Origin: Kiritimatiellales bacterium
GTDB taxonomy: Bacteria; Verrucomicrobiota; Kiritimatiellia; Kiritimatiellales; Pontiellaceae
Direction of reading: 5' to 3'
Length of the DNA: 15,930 bases
NCBI GenBank assembly: GCA_021734595.1
Contig: JAIPIO010000058.1
Location: 1-15,930, forward strand
Positions 6,374 to 14,207 of the stretch are shown piece by piece. The stretch's first letter is position 1. The number at the start of each line of letters is the position of its first letter. Below the pieces are notes generated by a model. The model was not told the DNA's origin. It ran no database searches and saw only the letters and a list, made by a program, of their open reading frames with translations. The translations under genes were made by a program, and so were the position numbers.

Positions 6374-8634
6374 AAACACTCATTCTTGCCGCATACCTTA
6401 TGATAGCGGCCAACACAGTCGCAGAGGAAATGCCGCTGCGGCAGCAGGTTTTCCAATCATTGGAAAACCTGAAAAGCCTGGAGTCCAAGGCCCGGAAACA
6501 GGGAATCGAGACTTCGCGCGAACAGGTGACGATTACCACGGCGGAACTGTTCCTGAAATATGCGCAGTGGGACGCGGAACATGAGGAGGAGCTGGCCAAG
6601 GCGCTTAACGGCTGGTGGCAGCTCAAGGGCCGCGGCACGCAGATGGCGAAGGAAATGCCCGGCCAAGAGCTGCGGGACACGCTGCAGATCGTCCGTGAAG
6701 CCATGGCAGAGTTGCAGATGGTTCTCCTGAAACCTTCCGCACGAAAAGCGTGCCCCGAAATCGATCATGCCGGCCTGACGGAATCAGGCGGCTACTTGCA
6801 ATGCAACGGCAGGCCGGTATTCAACTCCAGCTTTGTCTGGATGCCGAAAGATTCCAACCTCTGGAATGCCTATGGCGGCATTGACGGAAAATACCTGTCC
6901 ATCGCCCAACTGAAATCGCCTCAGGGGGAAGTCAACCGGCATACCCTCGAGAAATATCAGCAGGATAACGATCACGCACTGGGCTATGTGTTTTTCGGAC
7001 ACTCCAGCGCTCCGGCTTGGGCCAGGAAAACCTACCCTGACATCCTCGTTGGAGCGCGGCACTTCACGAAGTACGACATCGATCGTCCCCTAACCCGCGA
7101 CATGTGGCGCACCCTGCTCAACATTGCCGGGCCGCACATAGCCGGAAAAAAAGTCAGCCAAGGGGGCTACCTGCTGGCCAACGAACCACACTGGTTCACC
7201 GCCGCGAATTCGTGGGACAGCGGCCCCGTTTCAAACCTCACGATTGACAAGTTCCGCCGGTGGCTGGAGCAACGCCATGGAAAAATTGATGAACTGAACA
7301 GACTGTGGGAAGCGGACTTTAAATCATTCGATGCCGTGGCCATCGAAGTGCCGCTGCAAAACAGCCTGCAGGGTACGGCGCTCTGGTACGACTGGTGCCG
7401 CTTCAACATGGACCGGGTGACCGATTGGTTTGACTTCCTGAAATCCGAGGTCCGTACACACGATCCCGCCGGCAAGGTGCACATCAAGTTGATCCCAACC
7501 CATTTTTCCGGAATCAACCGTGATCACGGGCTCGACTTCGAGGCGCTGGTCCGGCTGCAGGATATTCTCGGCTGCGACGCCAAGATCACCACCACGGTTC
7601 AGAAAACCAAGAATCCGCGCCCCTGGCCGGAACACTATAGCTGCGTCTGGCGCGACATGGTGCTGCCCTACGACTTCTTCAAGTCGGTCTGTCCCGACAA
7701 GCTGCTGTTCGACAGCGAGTTCCACGGCCTGAGCACCGTGCACTGGCGGGAGTTCGACATGTCGCCGGACTATGTGCGCTGCATCTACTGGCTGGCCCAC
7801 CTGCACGGCATGGGGATGAACCAGACCTGGTACTGGGGGCGCGATGCCGACGGCTCGCCCAAGGGTTCCGCCCAGGAAGGCAGTGCCGGTTTTGCAGGTT
7901 CCCTGCTTACTCAGCCGAAAATGCTGAACATCTTCGGCCGCACCATGAAGGAGCTCAACGCCGTGGCACCGGAAGTCATCCGCCTCGCCACCCAGCCCAA
8001 ACCAGTGCGCATCTTCTACTCCGAAACCGCCGCCATCCAGGAAGCGGACTATATGGACCGGGTTTTCGACACCTACCGGTCGCTCTACCACTCCGGCCTC
8101 CCGCTGGGCTTCGTCACGGAGGGGCTGCTCAACGAGCATTTCGAGGATGCGCCCTGGGCCGCGGTGGTGATTCCGCCCAACCGGCATGTCACGCGCGGCG
8201 AGCTGGCCGCGCTCCAAACCTATCTGCATCACGGCGGGACCGTGGTGATGACAGACGGCGCCGCACTGGATCTCGATGCATACGGGCGGAAACACGAATT
8301 CAGCCTGGGACCGAAAGACGGCCAGGTGCTGACGATCCAACCCGCCGGGCTGCGGAAGACTCTGTGCCCGGTTCTTGCAGCGGCCGGAGCCGTGCCCAAG
8401 CTGATCGTGGCGGAAACCAACCCTGCGGGCGTTCCGGGATGTGTGTGGCGCGCCTGCCCGTGGAAGGGCGGCCAGCTGCTCATTGTCATCAACCTCGGCA
8501 AGACAGACGCACAGCTGCACATCGACCGGCGTTGGAATAAAATCAAGGCGGTCCGGGATGTGCTGACCGACCGGCAGGAGTCCCCTGAATTTATCCTGAA
8601 AACATACGGGGTGAGGCTGCTCCATATCAAATAA
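6367..8634 (+). CDS. Exported GH42-like (clan GH-A) glycoside hydrolase
   Basis: This gene encodes 755 residues and overlaps the GH5 stop by 7 nt, so the two are probably translationally coupled. A signal peptide (about 1-19) is followed by a helical, Lys/Glu-rich segment (about 20-130) that is not part of the standard family. A TIM barrel (about 135-525) follows, with LLANEPHWF (acid/base candidate Glu273) and LLFDSEFHGLS (nucleophile candidate Glu451). Residues about 530-690 look like the amidotransferase-like trimerisation domain of GH42 (VRIFYSETAA, AAVVIPPNRHVT, GGTVVMTDGAA), and a short C-terminal beta domain ends the protein. GH42 enzymes are mostly beta-galactosidases, but related three-domain families such as GH164 act on beta-mannosides, so the substrate is uncertain. 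The coding sequence carries a 25-bp palindrome near its 5' end (6446-6470). Confidence 0.82.
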   Translation: MVKTLILAAYLMIAANTVAEEMPLRQQVFQSLENLKSLESKARKQGIETSREQVTITTAELFLKYAQWDAEHEEELAKALNGWWQLKGRGTQMAKEMPGQELRDTLQIVREAMAELQMVLLKPSARKACPEIDHAGLTESGGYLQCNGRPVFNSSFVWMPKDSNLWNAYGGIDGKYLSIAQLKSPQGEVNRHTLEKYQQDNDHALGYVFFGHSSAPAWARKTYPDILVGARHFTKYDIDRPLTRDMWRTLLNIAGPHIAGKKVSQGGYLLANEPHWFTAANSWDSGPVSNLTIDKFRRWLEQRHGKIDELNRLWEADFKSFDAVAIEVPLQNSLQGTALWYDWCRFNMDRVTDWFDFLKSEVRTHDPAGKVHIKLIPTHFSGINRDHGLDFEALVRLQDILGCDAKITTTVQKTKNPRPWPEHYSCVWRDMVLPYDFFKSVCPDKLLFDSEFHGLSTVHWREFDMSPDYVRCIYWLAHLHGMGMNQTWYWGRDADGSPKGSAQEGSAGFAGSLLTQPKMLNIFGRTMKELNAVAPEVIRLATQPKPVRIFYSETAAIQEADYMDRVFDTYRSLYHSGLPLGFVTEGLLNEHFEDAPWAAVVIPPNRHVTRGELAALQTYLHHGGTVVMTDGAALDLDAYGRKHEFSLGPKDGQVLTIQPAGLRKTLCPVLAAAGAVPKLIVAETNPAGVPGCVWRACPWKGGQLLIVINLGKTDAQLHIDRRWNKIKAVRDVLTDRQESPEFILKTYGVRLLHIK
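6446..6470 (+). repeat. TTCCA-N5-TGGAA palindrome inside a coding sequence
   Basis: TTCCAATCATTGGAA (6451-6465) matches the intergenic palindrome family, and the symmetry extends to 11-bp perfect arms around a 3-bp centre (6446-6470). It encodes residues of the segment VFQSLENL, about 80 nt after the start codon of the GH42-like gene. It is the only copy seen inside a gene and has no phased neighbour, so it may be a lone binding site or chance codon use. Confidence 0.6.
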
Positions 8635-8646
8635 AAGGAGACCGAC

Positions 8647-10458
8647 ATGAATTGCAGAAATTTCTTCATCGCTGGCATGGTGCTCATGCTGGCCGGAACG
8701 GCGATGGCGGCGCAACCCATGACCGCGCCCGACGGCGACCGGTTCACTCAAGAGGATGCGGACCACCTGAACCGGGCGATACAAAACGCGCTGGCGCCGG
8801 TCTACCCCTATCTGGCCGAACATATCGCCGACCGGTTCCAACTCAGGAAAAGATCGGGCGTCGGGATCGATATTGGCGGCGGCTCCGGCGATTTGGTGCT
8901 GGAACTGTGCAGGCGCACACCGGATGTTTACTGGATCAACACGGATGTGAATACATTCGCAGCCGAAGAGCTTTATCGCCGGGCACTGAAGCAGGGCTGC
9001 GCGCACCAGATCGGATCGGCCTTTGCCGATGCCAAGCTCCTCCCTTTCCGGGACGAGTATGCCGATGTCATCGTTTCCCGCGGATCGCTCCAGTTCTGGG
9101 GCAACCTGCGGAAAGGGTTTTCCGAGATCCACCGGGTGCTCAAACCGGGTGGGCAGGCCATGATCGGCCGGGGATTCCCGGAAAACATGCCGTTGGATGT
9201 TGCCAAGGAGGTGCGGAAGAACCAGGGCGGCGGGATGCCTAAATACAAGCCGGAAGAACTCGTTAAGCAACTGAAGCAGGTCATGAAGCAGTTAAAGATC
9301 AAGGAGTATGAAATCATTCGGCCCAAGCTGGACCAGCAGGAGGTCAGCTACGGGGTATGGGTGGTTTTCAGTAAAACGCCGCGGCTGCGCGTCGGCTATG
9401 CCCAGACCCCGGAACAGGCCCGGGCGGAACTGGCGGAATTCAAACAATCCTACTCCAACCTTGCCGGATGGGAAAAGCGCAAAGCCACTATCCGCCAAGG
9501 TATCCTGGAGGGCGCACGGTTAACGAACATGCCGGCGCGGACGCCGCTGAAGCCGCAATATTTTGATAAGCGCGTGTACGATGGATACGCCGTTGAGGAA
9601 GTGGCCATTCAAAGCTCGCCGGGCTTCTATGTGACCGGCACCCTTTACCGCCCCGACGGTATTCCCGGACCGTATGCCGGCATTCTATGCCCGCACGGGC
9701 ACGGCGGGCGTTTCAAGGTAGATCGACCTAAGCGCTGCGCCATGCTCGCGCGCATGGGCGCGGTGGTGTTCCTGTACGACATGGTGGGCTACGGCGACTG
9801 GAAAGAGGCCGGATGGAACCACAAGGAAACCCCGGAGGTGCTGCGGTTGCAGACGTGGAACAGTATCCGGGCACTGGACTTTATCCAGTCGCTGCCGAAT
9901 GTGGATTCCGAACGGATCGGCATGACCGGCTGTTCCGGCGGCGGGACGCAGACCTTCCTGCTGACCGCCATCGACGACCGCGTCAAGGTGGCGGTACCGG
10001 TCTGCCAGGTATCCGCACACTTCTTCGGCGGCTGCGTCTGCGAGAGCGGCATGCCGATCCACTGGAGCAAACATCACAAAACCAACAATGCCGAAATCGC
10101 CGCGCTGGCGGCGCCGCGCCCGCTGATGCTGATCTCCGACGGCGAGGACTGGACCCAGCATACGCCCGAAACCGAATTCCCGTATGTTCGGCAAGTGTAC
10201 CGCCTTTACGGAAAAACCGATCGCGTTGAAAACGTGCATCTGCCCGAAGAGGGCCATGACTACGGCGAATCCAAACGCATGGCGGCCTACCGCTTCCTGG
10301 CCAAGCATCTCAAGCTTGATATTGCGCGGGTGCAGGGATCGGACGGGAAGGTGGACGAATCGCCGGTCGTGGTGGAACCGTACGAAAAAATGCTGGTGTT
10401 CGGCCCGGGCAACCCCTATCCCGCCGATGCGGTGAAGCCCAACACCCCGCTGCCGTGA
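8647..10458 (+). CDS. Exported fusion: SAM-methyltransferase domain plus acetyl-xylan-esterase-like hydrolase
   Basis: This gene encodes 603 residues, with AAAGGAG (8634-8640) before the ATG. A clear signal peptide (MNCRNFFIAGMVLMLAGTAMA) is followed by a class I SAM-dependent methyltransferase domain (about 30-255): motif I GIDIGGGSGD (73-82), the acidic residue Asp100 after the second strand, then FADAKLLPFRDEYADVIVSRGSL and IHRVLKPGGQAMIG. A linker (about 256-320) leads to an alpha/beta-hydrolase domain (about 320-575) of the acetyl-xylan-esterase/dienelactone-hydrolase type: ILCPHGHGG as oxyanion region, TGCSGGGT with nucleophile Ser430, ISDGEDW (Asp498 or Asp501) and EEGHDYGES with His537. 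It is the third gene of the GH operon, 12 nt after the GH42-like stop, so removal of esters from a glycan is the likely hydrolase role. An exported domain with an intact SAM site is odd because SAM is cytoplasmic. The stop lies 2 nt from the convergent cvpA stop. Confidence 0.85.
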   Translation: MNCRNFFIAGMVLMLAGTAMAAQPMTAPDGDRFTQEDADHLNRAIQNALAPVYPYLAEHIADRFQLRKRSGVGIDIGGGSGDLVLELCRRTPDVYWINTDVNTFAAEELYRRALKQGCAHQIGSAFADAKLLPFRDEYADVIVSRGSLQFWGNLRKGFSEIHRVLKPGGQAMIGRGFPENMPLDVAKEVRKNQGGGMPKYKPEELVKQLKQVMKQLKIKEYEIIRPKLDQQEVSYGVWVVFSKTPRLRVGYAQTPEQARAELAEFKQSYSNLAGWEKRKATIRQGILEGARLTNMPARTPLKPQYFDKRVYDGYAVEEVAIQSSPGFYVTGTLYRPDGIPGPYAGILCPHGHGGRFKVDRPKRCAMLARMGAVVFLYDMVGYGDWKEAGWNHKETPEVLRLQTWNSIRALDFIQSLPNVDSERIGMTGCSGGGTQTFLLTAIDDRVKVAVPVCQVSAHFFGGCVCESGMPIHWSKHHKTNNAEIAALAAPRPLMLISDGEDWTQHTPETEFPYVRQVYRLYGKTDRVENVHLPEEGHDYGESKRMAAYRFLAKHLKLDIARVQGSDGKVDESPVVVEPYEKMLVFGPGNPYPADAVKPNTPLP

Positions 10459-10460
10459 CA

Positions 10461-11021
10461 TCAGGGGAGCGGTTGCTCTTCAGCCTTTAGTTTTCCCCGC
10501 ATTTCATTCACTTTATCTTTCACGTTGAGACGGTCGAAGTGCGGCTGAACGCGCGGGATGAGCTTATAGCAGACAAAGCGCCCGGCAACCGACTGGCCCG
10601 ACAACATGTCATACAGGCGCGGGGGACCCAGTATGCCCATAAAGATCATAACGATTGCCACCAAAAAAGTACCGCGGACAAACCCGAACACAAATCCGAA
10701 GAATTTATCCGCCCCGGCACTGAATTGCGCCTTGAGCATTCCGGCCAGCAGCCGGGTGACCATGCCTAGGCAGAAAAATGCCAACACCACCAGCAGCATC
10801 AGCAACAGCCACATCAGCAGATGCGGGCTCACCTGGTCCAGCCTCGTGTAGATGAAATGGTAGACGTGCGGGTAGATAAAGAACAGCCCGGCCGCCAGCG
10901 CAAGCAGGGCAACAATATGGGCGATTTCGCCAGACAGTCCCTTGCGGCAGCCGAACACGGCGAACAGCAGCACCAGCACCCCCGCTATCATATCAATGAC
11001 CATTAAATTTTCCGGCAGCAT
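10461..11021 (-). CDS. CvpA family membrane protein
   Basis: This 186-residue protein is read on the minus strand. Four membrane segments (about 7-24, 30-50, 66-92, 106-130), the early IDMIAGVLVLLFAVFGCRKGLSGEI, and the conserved FGFVFGFVRGTFLVAIVM around the last segment identify the CvpA family (colicin V production and related envelope proteins). The C-terminal tail is charged and cytoplasmic. CvpA proteins sit in the inner membrane and are linked to envelope integrity; the mechanism is not known. GGGAAGGGA lies a few bases upstream of the start. Its stop is 2 nt from the stop of the convergent esterase-fusion gene, so there is no room for an intergenic terminator. Its promoter must lie in the shared region with nrdD, near palindrome cluster C. 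Confidence 0.85.
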   Translation of the reverse strand: MLPENLMVIDMIAGVLVLLFAVFGCRKGLSGEIAHIVALLALAAGLFFIYPHVYHFIYTRLDQVSPHLLMWLLLMLLVVLAFFCLGMVTRLLAGMLKAQFSAGADKFFGFVFGFVRGTFLVAIVMIFMGILGPPRLYDMLSGQSVAGRFVCYKLIPRVQPHFDRLNVKDKVNEMRGKLKAEEQPLP

Positions 11022-11090
11022 TTTGTGATCCCTTCCCGTCCTTGAACTGACCTGTTTTACCGCAATCCGCCCGACACTTCCACTCTAAAC

Positions 11091-11200
11091 TTCCACCCAT
11101 TGGAAACCTATTCTGCACCGGCGTGCCGGAATTTCCAATGTCTGGAACTTTTTGCGGCACTATATCCTTCGCCTGTGGCATCTACTTCCAACCCTTGGAA
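11091..11200 (+). repeat. Palindrome cluster C: three TTCCA-N5-TGGAA sites, 42 and 53 bp apart
   Basis: There are three sites: TTCCACCCATTGGAA (11091-11105), TTCCAATGTCTGGAA (11133-11147) and TTCCAACCCTTGGAA (11186-11200). The centres at 11098, 11140 and 11193 are 42 and 53 bp apart, four and five helical turns. The second copy is identical to that at 3039 and the third to that at 1285. The cluster lies 70-180 bp upstream of cvpA and about 250-360 bp upstream of nrdD, so either gene could be the target. Confidence 0.85.
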
Positions 11201-11221
11201 ACTGCCCGTGCTAAAAAAGAT

Positions 11222-11239
11222 TGCGTCTAAACATGGCGG
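11222..11239 (+). promoter_or_regulatory. Reduced copy of the promoter-like block after cluster C
   Basis: TGCGTCTAAACATGGCGG begins 22 nt after the last palindrome of cluster C. It matches TGCGTTTATATATGGAGG at 1322-1339 in 13 of 18 positions and has the same distance between TGCGT and TGG. The upstream CGGTTTC element and the leader hairpin are missing. It would be a second, distant promoter for nrdD, or one without a present target. Support comes only from the match to the two other copies. Confidence 0.35.
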
Positions 11240-11335
11240 TTTCCCGGGACAATAATTGACAGGCCTAGATGCAGGTTTTATGGTCACTCCAATCAAATCA
11301 GTAATGCGTTGGTGTTGGCGTCCTTATTTATAAAC

Positions 11336-11383
11336 ACACTAGATATGGTAGTAGTCGCTTGACAAAGGCACTTTATTTGGACT
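11336..11383 (+). promoter_or_regulatory. Pair of NrdR-like boxes, 32 bp apart
   Basis: ACACTAGATATGGTAG (11336-11351) and GCACTTTATTTGGACT (11368-11383) agree with the published NrdR consensus acaCwAtATaTwGtgt at 12 and 10 of 16 positions by my count, and share CACT--AT-TGG with each other. They start exactly 32 bp apart, the three-turn spacing typical of NrdR box pairs. NrdR represses ribonucleotide reductase genes when dNTP/ATP levels are high. The boxes flank and overlap the TTGACA promoter of nrdD, which fits repression. Confidence 0.6.
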
Positions 11384-11388
11384 ATTTT
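11359..11388 (+). promoter_or_regulatory. Sigma-70-type promoter of nrdD
   Basis: A perfect -35 TTGACA (11359-11364) is followed after 18 bp by TATTTT (11383-11388) as -10 (CTATTT at 17 bp is an alternative). The -35 lies between the two NrdR-like boxes and the second box covers the spacer. This leaves a leader of roughly 60 nt before the nrdD start, which has the strong ribosome-binding sequence GGGGGGAG (11441-11448). Confidence 0.6.
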
Positions 11389-11453
11389 TATATTTAGCTC
11401 AATAAACTGATAATACGATAGATTTACTTGTATATTACTTGGGGGGAGACAAT

Positions 11454-14189
11454 ATGTCGGCATCAAAAAAAGAGGGAAATACGCAGCTTAATGCGGTATT
11501 TGACGGGTTTCAAAAGCGTTCTGGGCTGGTGGTTCCGTTCAGCTGGCAGAAGATAGAACTGGCCATTGATCGTTCTGTGGATGAGGTGGCACGCAAACAT
11601 CAGGTTCAGAAAAACGAAGGTCTTGCATCCAAGGTTACCCATCAGGTGCTGCAGCAGCTTGACACTCCGCAAAGCGAATTTTATGTCCATGCCAGCGAGG
11701 ACGGCAAGCGCATCCCCATAATCGAAGACGTGCAGGACCTCGTTGAAATTGTGTTGGCCGAAAACGGCGAGACCCTCGTTGTGGCAGCCTACAAGCGCTA
11801 CCGCAAACAACGCGAAAAAGCCCGGGAAAACATCCGTGTGCGCGACGGCAACCACAACAAGGACGGCAAAGTCGATATCACCGACGCCAGCCTGTTGCTG
11901 GTGGAATCCTCTTCGCATCTGGTCAACCTCCCTTGGGACCGGCGCCGGATTGTTAAGCAGATCCTCGAGAAAACCGACCTTTCCGTCGAGATCGCCATCA
12001 ATATTGCCAAGACGGTCGAAAACCGGATTATTGCCGGCGACCTCGGCGTGATCAACACCACCTTGATTCGCGAGCTGGTCAACAACGAGTTGATGGAACG
12101 CGGCTACAAGCAGCAACTGCGCGACCTCTCCCTCTACCGCATTTCAAAGGATTTCCTTGAAAACCTGATGTACTCGAAGTCCACCGAAAACTCCAACATT
12201 GTGAACAACAACCCCGAAGCGGTGAACATGGGTATCGCCGAGCTCGTCCTGAAACAATGGGCGCTCGACACCATCTTCAGCCCGGAAGTGAAACGTGCAC
12301 ACGACACCGGCGCGGTCCACGTGCATGACCTTGGCTACCCCACCCGTGTCTACTGCTCTTCGCACTCCATTGAGTATGTCAAGAAATACGGTCTGACCGG
12401 TCTGATCAATCTCAACACCGAATCGAAGCCCGCTCGCTCGGCCTCCGTGCTGACCGGCCACCTCAATACCTTCCTCGCTTCGATGCAGGCCAACTATGCC
12501 GGTGCACTCGGCATTGCCTACATTAATATCCTGTATGCGCCGTTCCTGGTCGGCATGAATGCCAAAGAACTCAAACAGGTGGCCCAGGAGCTTATCTTCA
12601 ACGGCTCGCAGAACGCGTTCTCGCGCGGCGGACAGACCCTGTTCCTCGACTTCAATATCCACACCGGCGTCCCGAGCTACCTCAAGAAAGTTCCTGCCAT
12701 TGGACCTGGAGGCCACTACCAGCTGCGCCTCAACGACGGCTCCATCGCCGAACTCGAAGAAGTGTTGCGCGACGAAACCGGCACCAGCGGATACCCCATG
12801 ATGGATCTCTACTACAATGATCCAGAGGCCGGAAAACGCCTCGTCCTACGCGAACTGCCCGATGCGACCGAAGGCATGGTCTTCGATCCTTCCATCGTCG
12901 CCAACCTTGCGGAGCGCGGTGAACAGATCGTAACGTACAACGACTACGTAAAAGAGTCGCGCGACTTCTGTAGCGCCTTGCTTCATGTATTCGGCGAAGG
13001 CGACGCCAACGGTCGCATCTTCGAATTCCCGAAATGCGACTTCCACGTCTCCGACGAAACCTTCGAGGATCCCTCCCAGTTCGCAATCTACCAGGAAGCC
13101 TGCGATCTCGCCTCCAAGAACGGATCGACCTACTTCATCTTCGACCGCGACGAAGTCACCCTCTCCGCCTGTTGCCGCCTGCGCACGACGATCTCCGACA
13201 ACCGGATGCTCCAACATCCCGAGTGCATGCGCTTCTGCGGTTTCCAGAACGTCACCATCAACATTCCGCAGGCGGCCTATCGCGGCGCACGCACCGGTGG
13301 CGACATCATGAAGAACTTTTTCGAGGAACTCGACCGCACCATGGAACTCGCCGCCGACGCCCACTTGCAGAAGAAAGCCAAGGCGGCCGAAATGTTCAGC
13401 GGCCCCGGCCATCCGCTCTGGCAGATCGGCAAGGTTTCCAACGACGGGAAACCGTATGTCGACCTCGACAGCTGCACCTACATCCTCGGCTTGATCGGCG
13501 TGAACGACGCCGTCAAGTTCCTCATTGGCCAAGAGCTTCACGACACCAAGGAAGCCCAGCGACTCGGCCTGAAGATAGTGGCGCACATGTACACCAAGGC
13601 GAAAAAGCTGGCCAAGAAATACAACCTTAAGTTCACCCTCGAGGAGTCCCCGGCCGAGAGCGCCGCGCGCCGCCTCGCCAAGTCCGACATGATCTACTTC
13701 GCGGAGGAATCAAGGGAAATCGTCAAGGGGCCGAAGGACGCGGAATACTACACCAACTCCATCCACCTCGCCGCCGAGGCGGATGTCTCGATGGTCGACC
13801 GCATCATCGAGCAGTCCAAATACCACAGCCTGATCGAGTCCGGGGCCATCACCCACTGCTTCATCGGCGAGGAGCGCCCGGACGCCGAGTCCATCGCGCA
13901 CCTGATGACCGAGGTCTTCCACCGCACTCAGTCCGCGCAGGTTTGCATATCGCCGGAGTTCACCTTCTGCGAAAACTGCAACTACCAGACCCGCGGGCTG
14001 CTTGAGTCCTGCCCCGAATGCGGTTCCGACAACGTCGTCGGCGAAACCCGCGTAGTGGGCTATTTCAGCAAGATCCAAAACTGGAACAAATCCAAACGCT
14101 ACGGCGAACTGCTTGCCCGCCATGCCGGCAAATACAACATCGTAGAAGCCGAAGACGAGACGGAAAAAAAGCTCGTTGTCGCAGAATAA
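11454..14189 (+). CDS. nrdD: Anaerobic (class III) ribonucleoside-triphosphate reductase
   Basis: This gene encodes 911 residues. The ATG at 11454 is preferred because GGGGGGAG sits just upstream. An ATP-cone (about 18-120: KRSGLVVPFSWQKIELAIDR ... GETLVVAAYKRYRKQREKAR) senses ATP/dATP. A second helical regulatory segment (about 144-240) leads to the ten-stranded catalytic barrel. Cys-rich loops LSACCRLRT (Cys573-574) and PECMRFCGFQNV (Cys591, Cys595) include the candidate thiyl-radical Cys. A zinc site uses Cys839, 842, 853 and 856. The glycyl radical is expected at Gly869 in TRVVGYFSKIQNWN. The enzyme reduces ribonucleotides to deoxyribonucleotides without oxygen, after activation by the radical-SAM protein encoded at 14654. 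The adjacent redoxin suggests disulfide reductant rather than formate. An insert with an EF-hand-like loop (133-144) lies just after the ATP-cone. Confidence 0.95.
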   Translation: MSASKKEGNTQLNAVFDGFQKRSGLVVPFSWQKIELAIDRSVDEVARKHQVQKNEGLASKVTHQVLQQLDTPQSEFYVHASEDGKRIPIIEDVQDLVEIVLAENGETLVVAAYKRYRKQREKARENIRVRDGNHNKDGKVDITDASLLLVESSSHLVNLPWDRRRIVKQILEKTDLSVEIAINIAKTVENRIIAGDLGVINTTLIRELVNNELMERGYKQQLRDLSLYRISKDFLENLMYSKSTENSNIVNNNPEAVNMGIAELVLKQWALDTIFSPEVKRAHDTGAVHVHDLGYPTRVYCSSHSIEYVKKYGLTGLINLNTESKPARSASVLTGHLNTFLASMQANYAGALGIAYINILYAPFLVGMNAKELKQVAQELIFNGSQNAFSRGGQTLFLDFNIHTGVPSYLKKVPAIGPGGHYQLRLNDGSIAELEEVLRDETGTSGYPMMDLYYNDPEAGKRLVLRELPDATEGMVFDPSIVANLAERGEQIVTYNDYVKESRDFCSALLHVFGEGDANGRIFEFPKCDFHVSDETFEDPSQFAIYQEACDLASKNGSTYFIFDRDEVTLSACCRLRTTISDNRMLQHPECMRFCGFQNVTINIPQAAYRGARTGGDIMKNFFEELDRTMELAADAHLQKKAKAAEMFSGPGHPLWQIGKVSNDGKPYVDLDSCTYILGLIGVNDAVKFLIGQELHDTKEAQRLGLKIVAHMYTKAKKLAKKYNLKFTLEESPAESAARRLAKSDMIYFAEESREIVKGPKDAEYYTNSIHLAAEADVSMVDRIIEQSKYHSLIESGAITHCFIGEERPDAESIAHLMTEVFHRTQSAQVCISPEFTFCENCNYQTRGLLESCPECGSDNVVGETRVVGYFSKIQNWNKSKRYGELLARHAGKYNIVEAEDETEKKLVVAE

Positions 14190-14207
14190 ATCTACTGGGG
14201 GAAAACC

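Larger units (their letters stand above)
11022..11453. other. 432-nt divergent regulatory region between cvpA and nrdD
   Basis: No gene is supported here. The left half (11022-11200) holds the palindrome cluster C and a short CCGGC/GCCGG inverted repeat (11118-11129). The middle (11201-11240) holds a promoter-like block. The right part (11320-11453) is markedly AT-rich and holds the NrdR-like boxes, a TTGACA promoter and a strong ribosome-binding site for nrdD. The stretch 11241-11335 shows nothing I can assign; an 8-codon open frame from 11233 lacks a ribosome-binding site. Confidence 0.6.

Noticed and set aside
7324..9270. Very long open frame on the minus strand (about 648 codons) opposite the GH42-like gene and the start of the fusion gene.
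   Set aside because: It spans two well-supported plus-strand genes, has a low-complexity His/Arg/Val/Gly-rich translation with no recognisable domain, and is the usual antisense shadow in GC-rich coding DNA.
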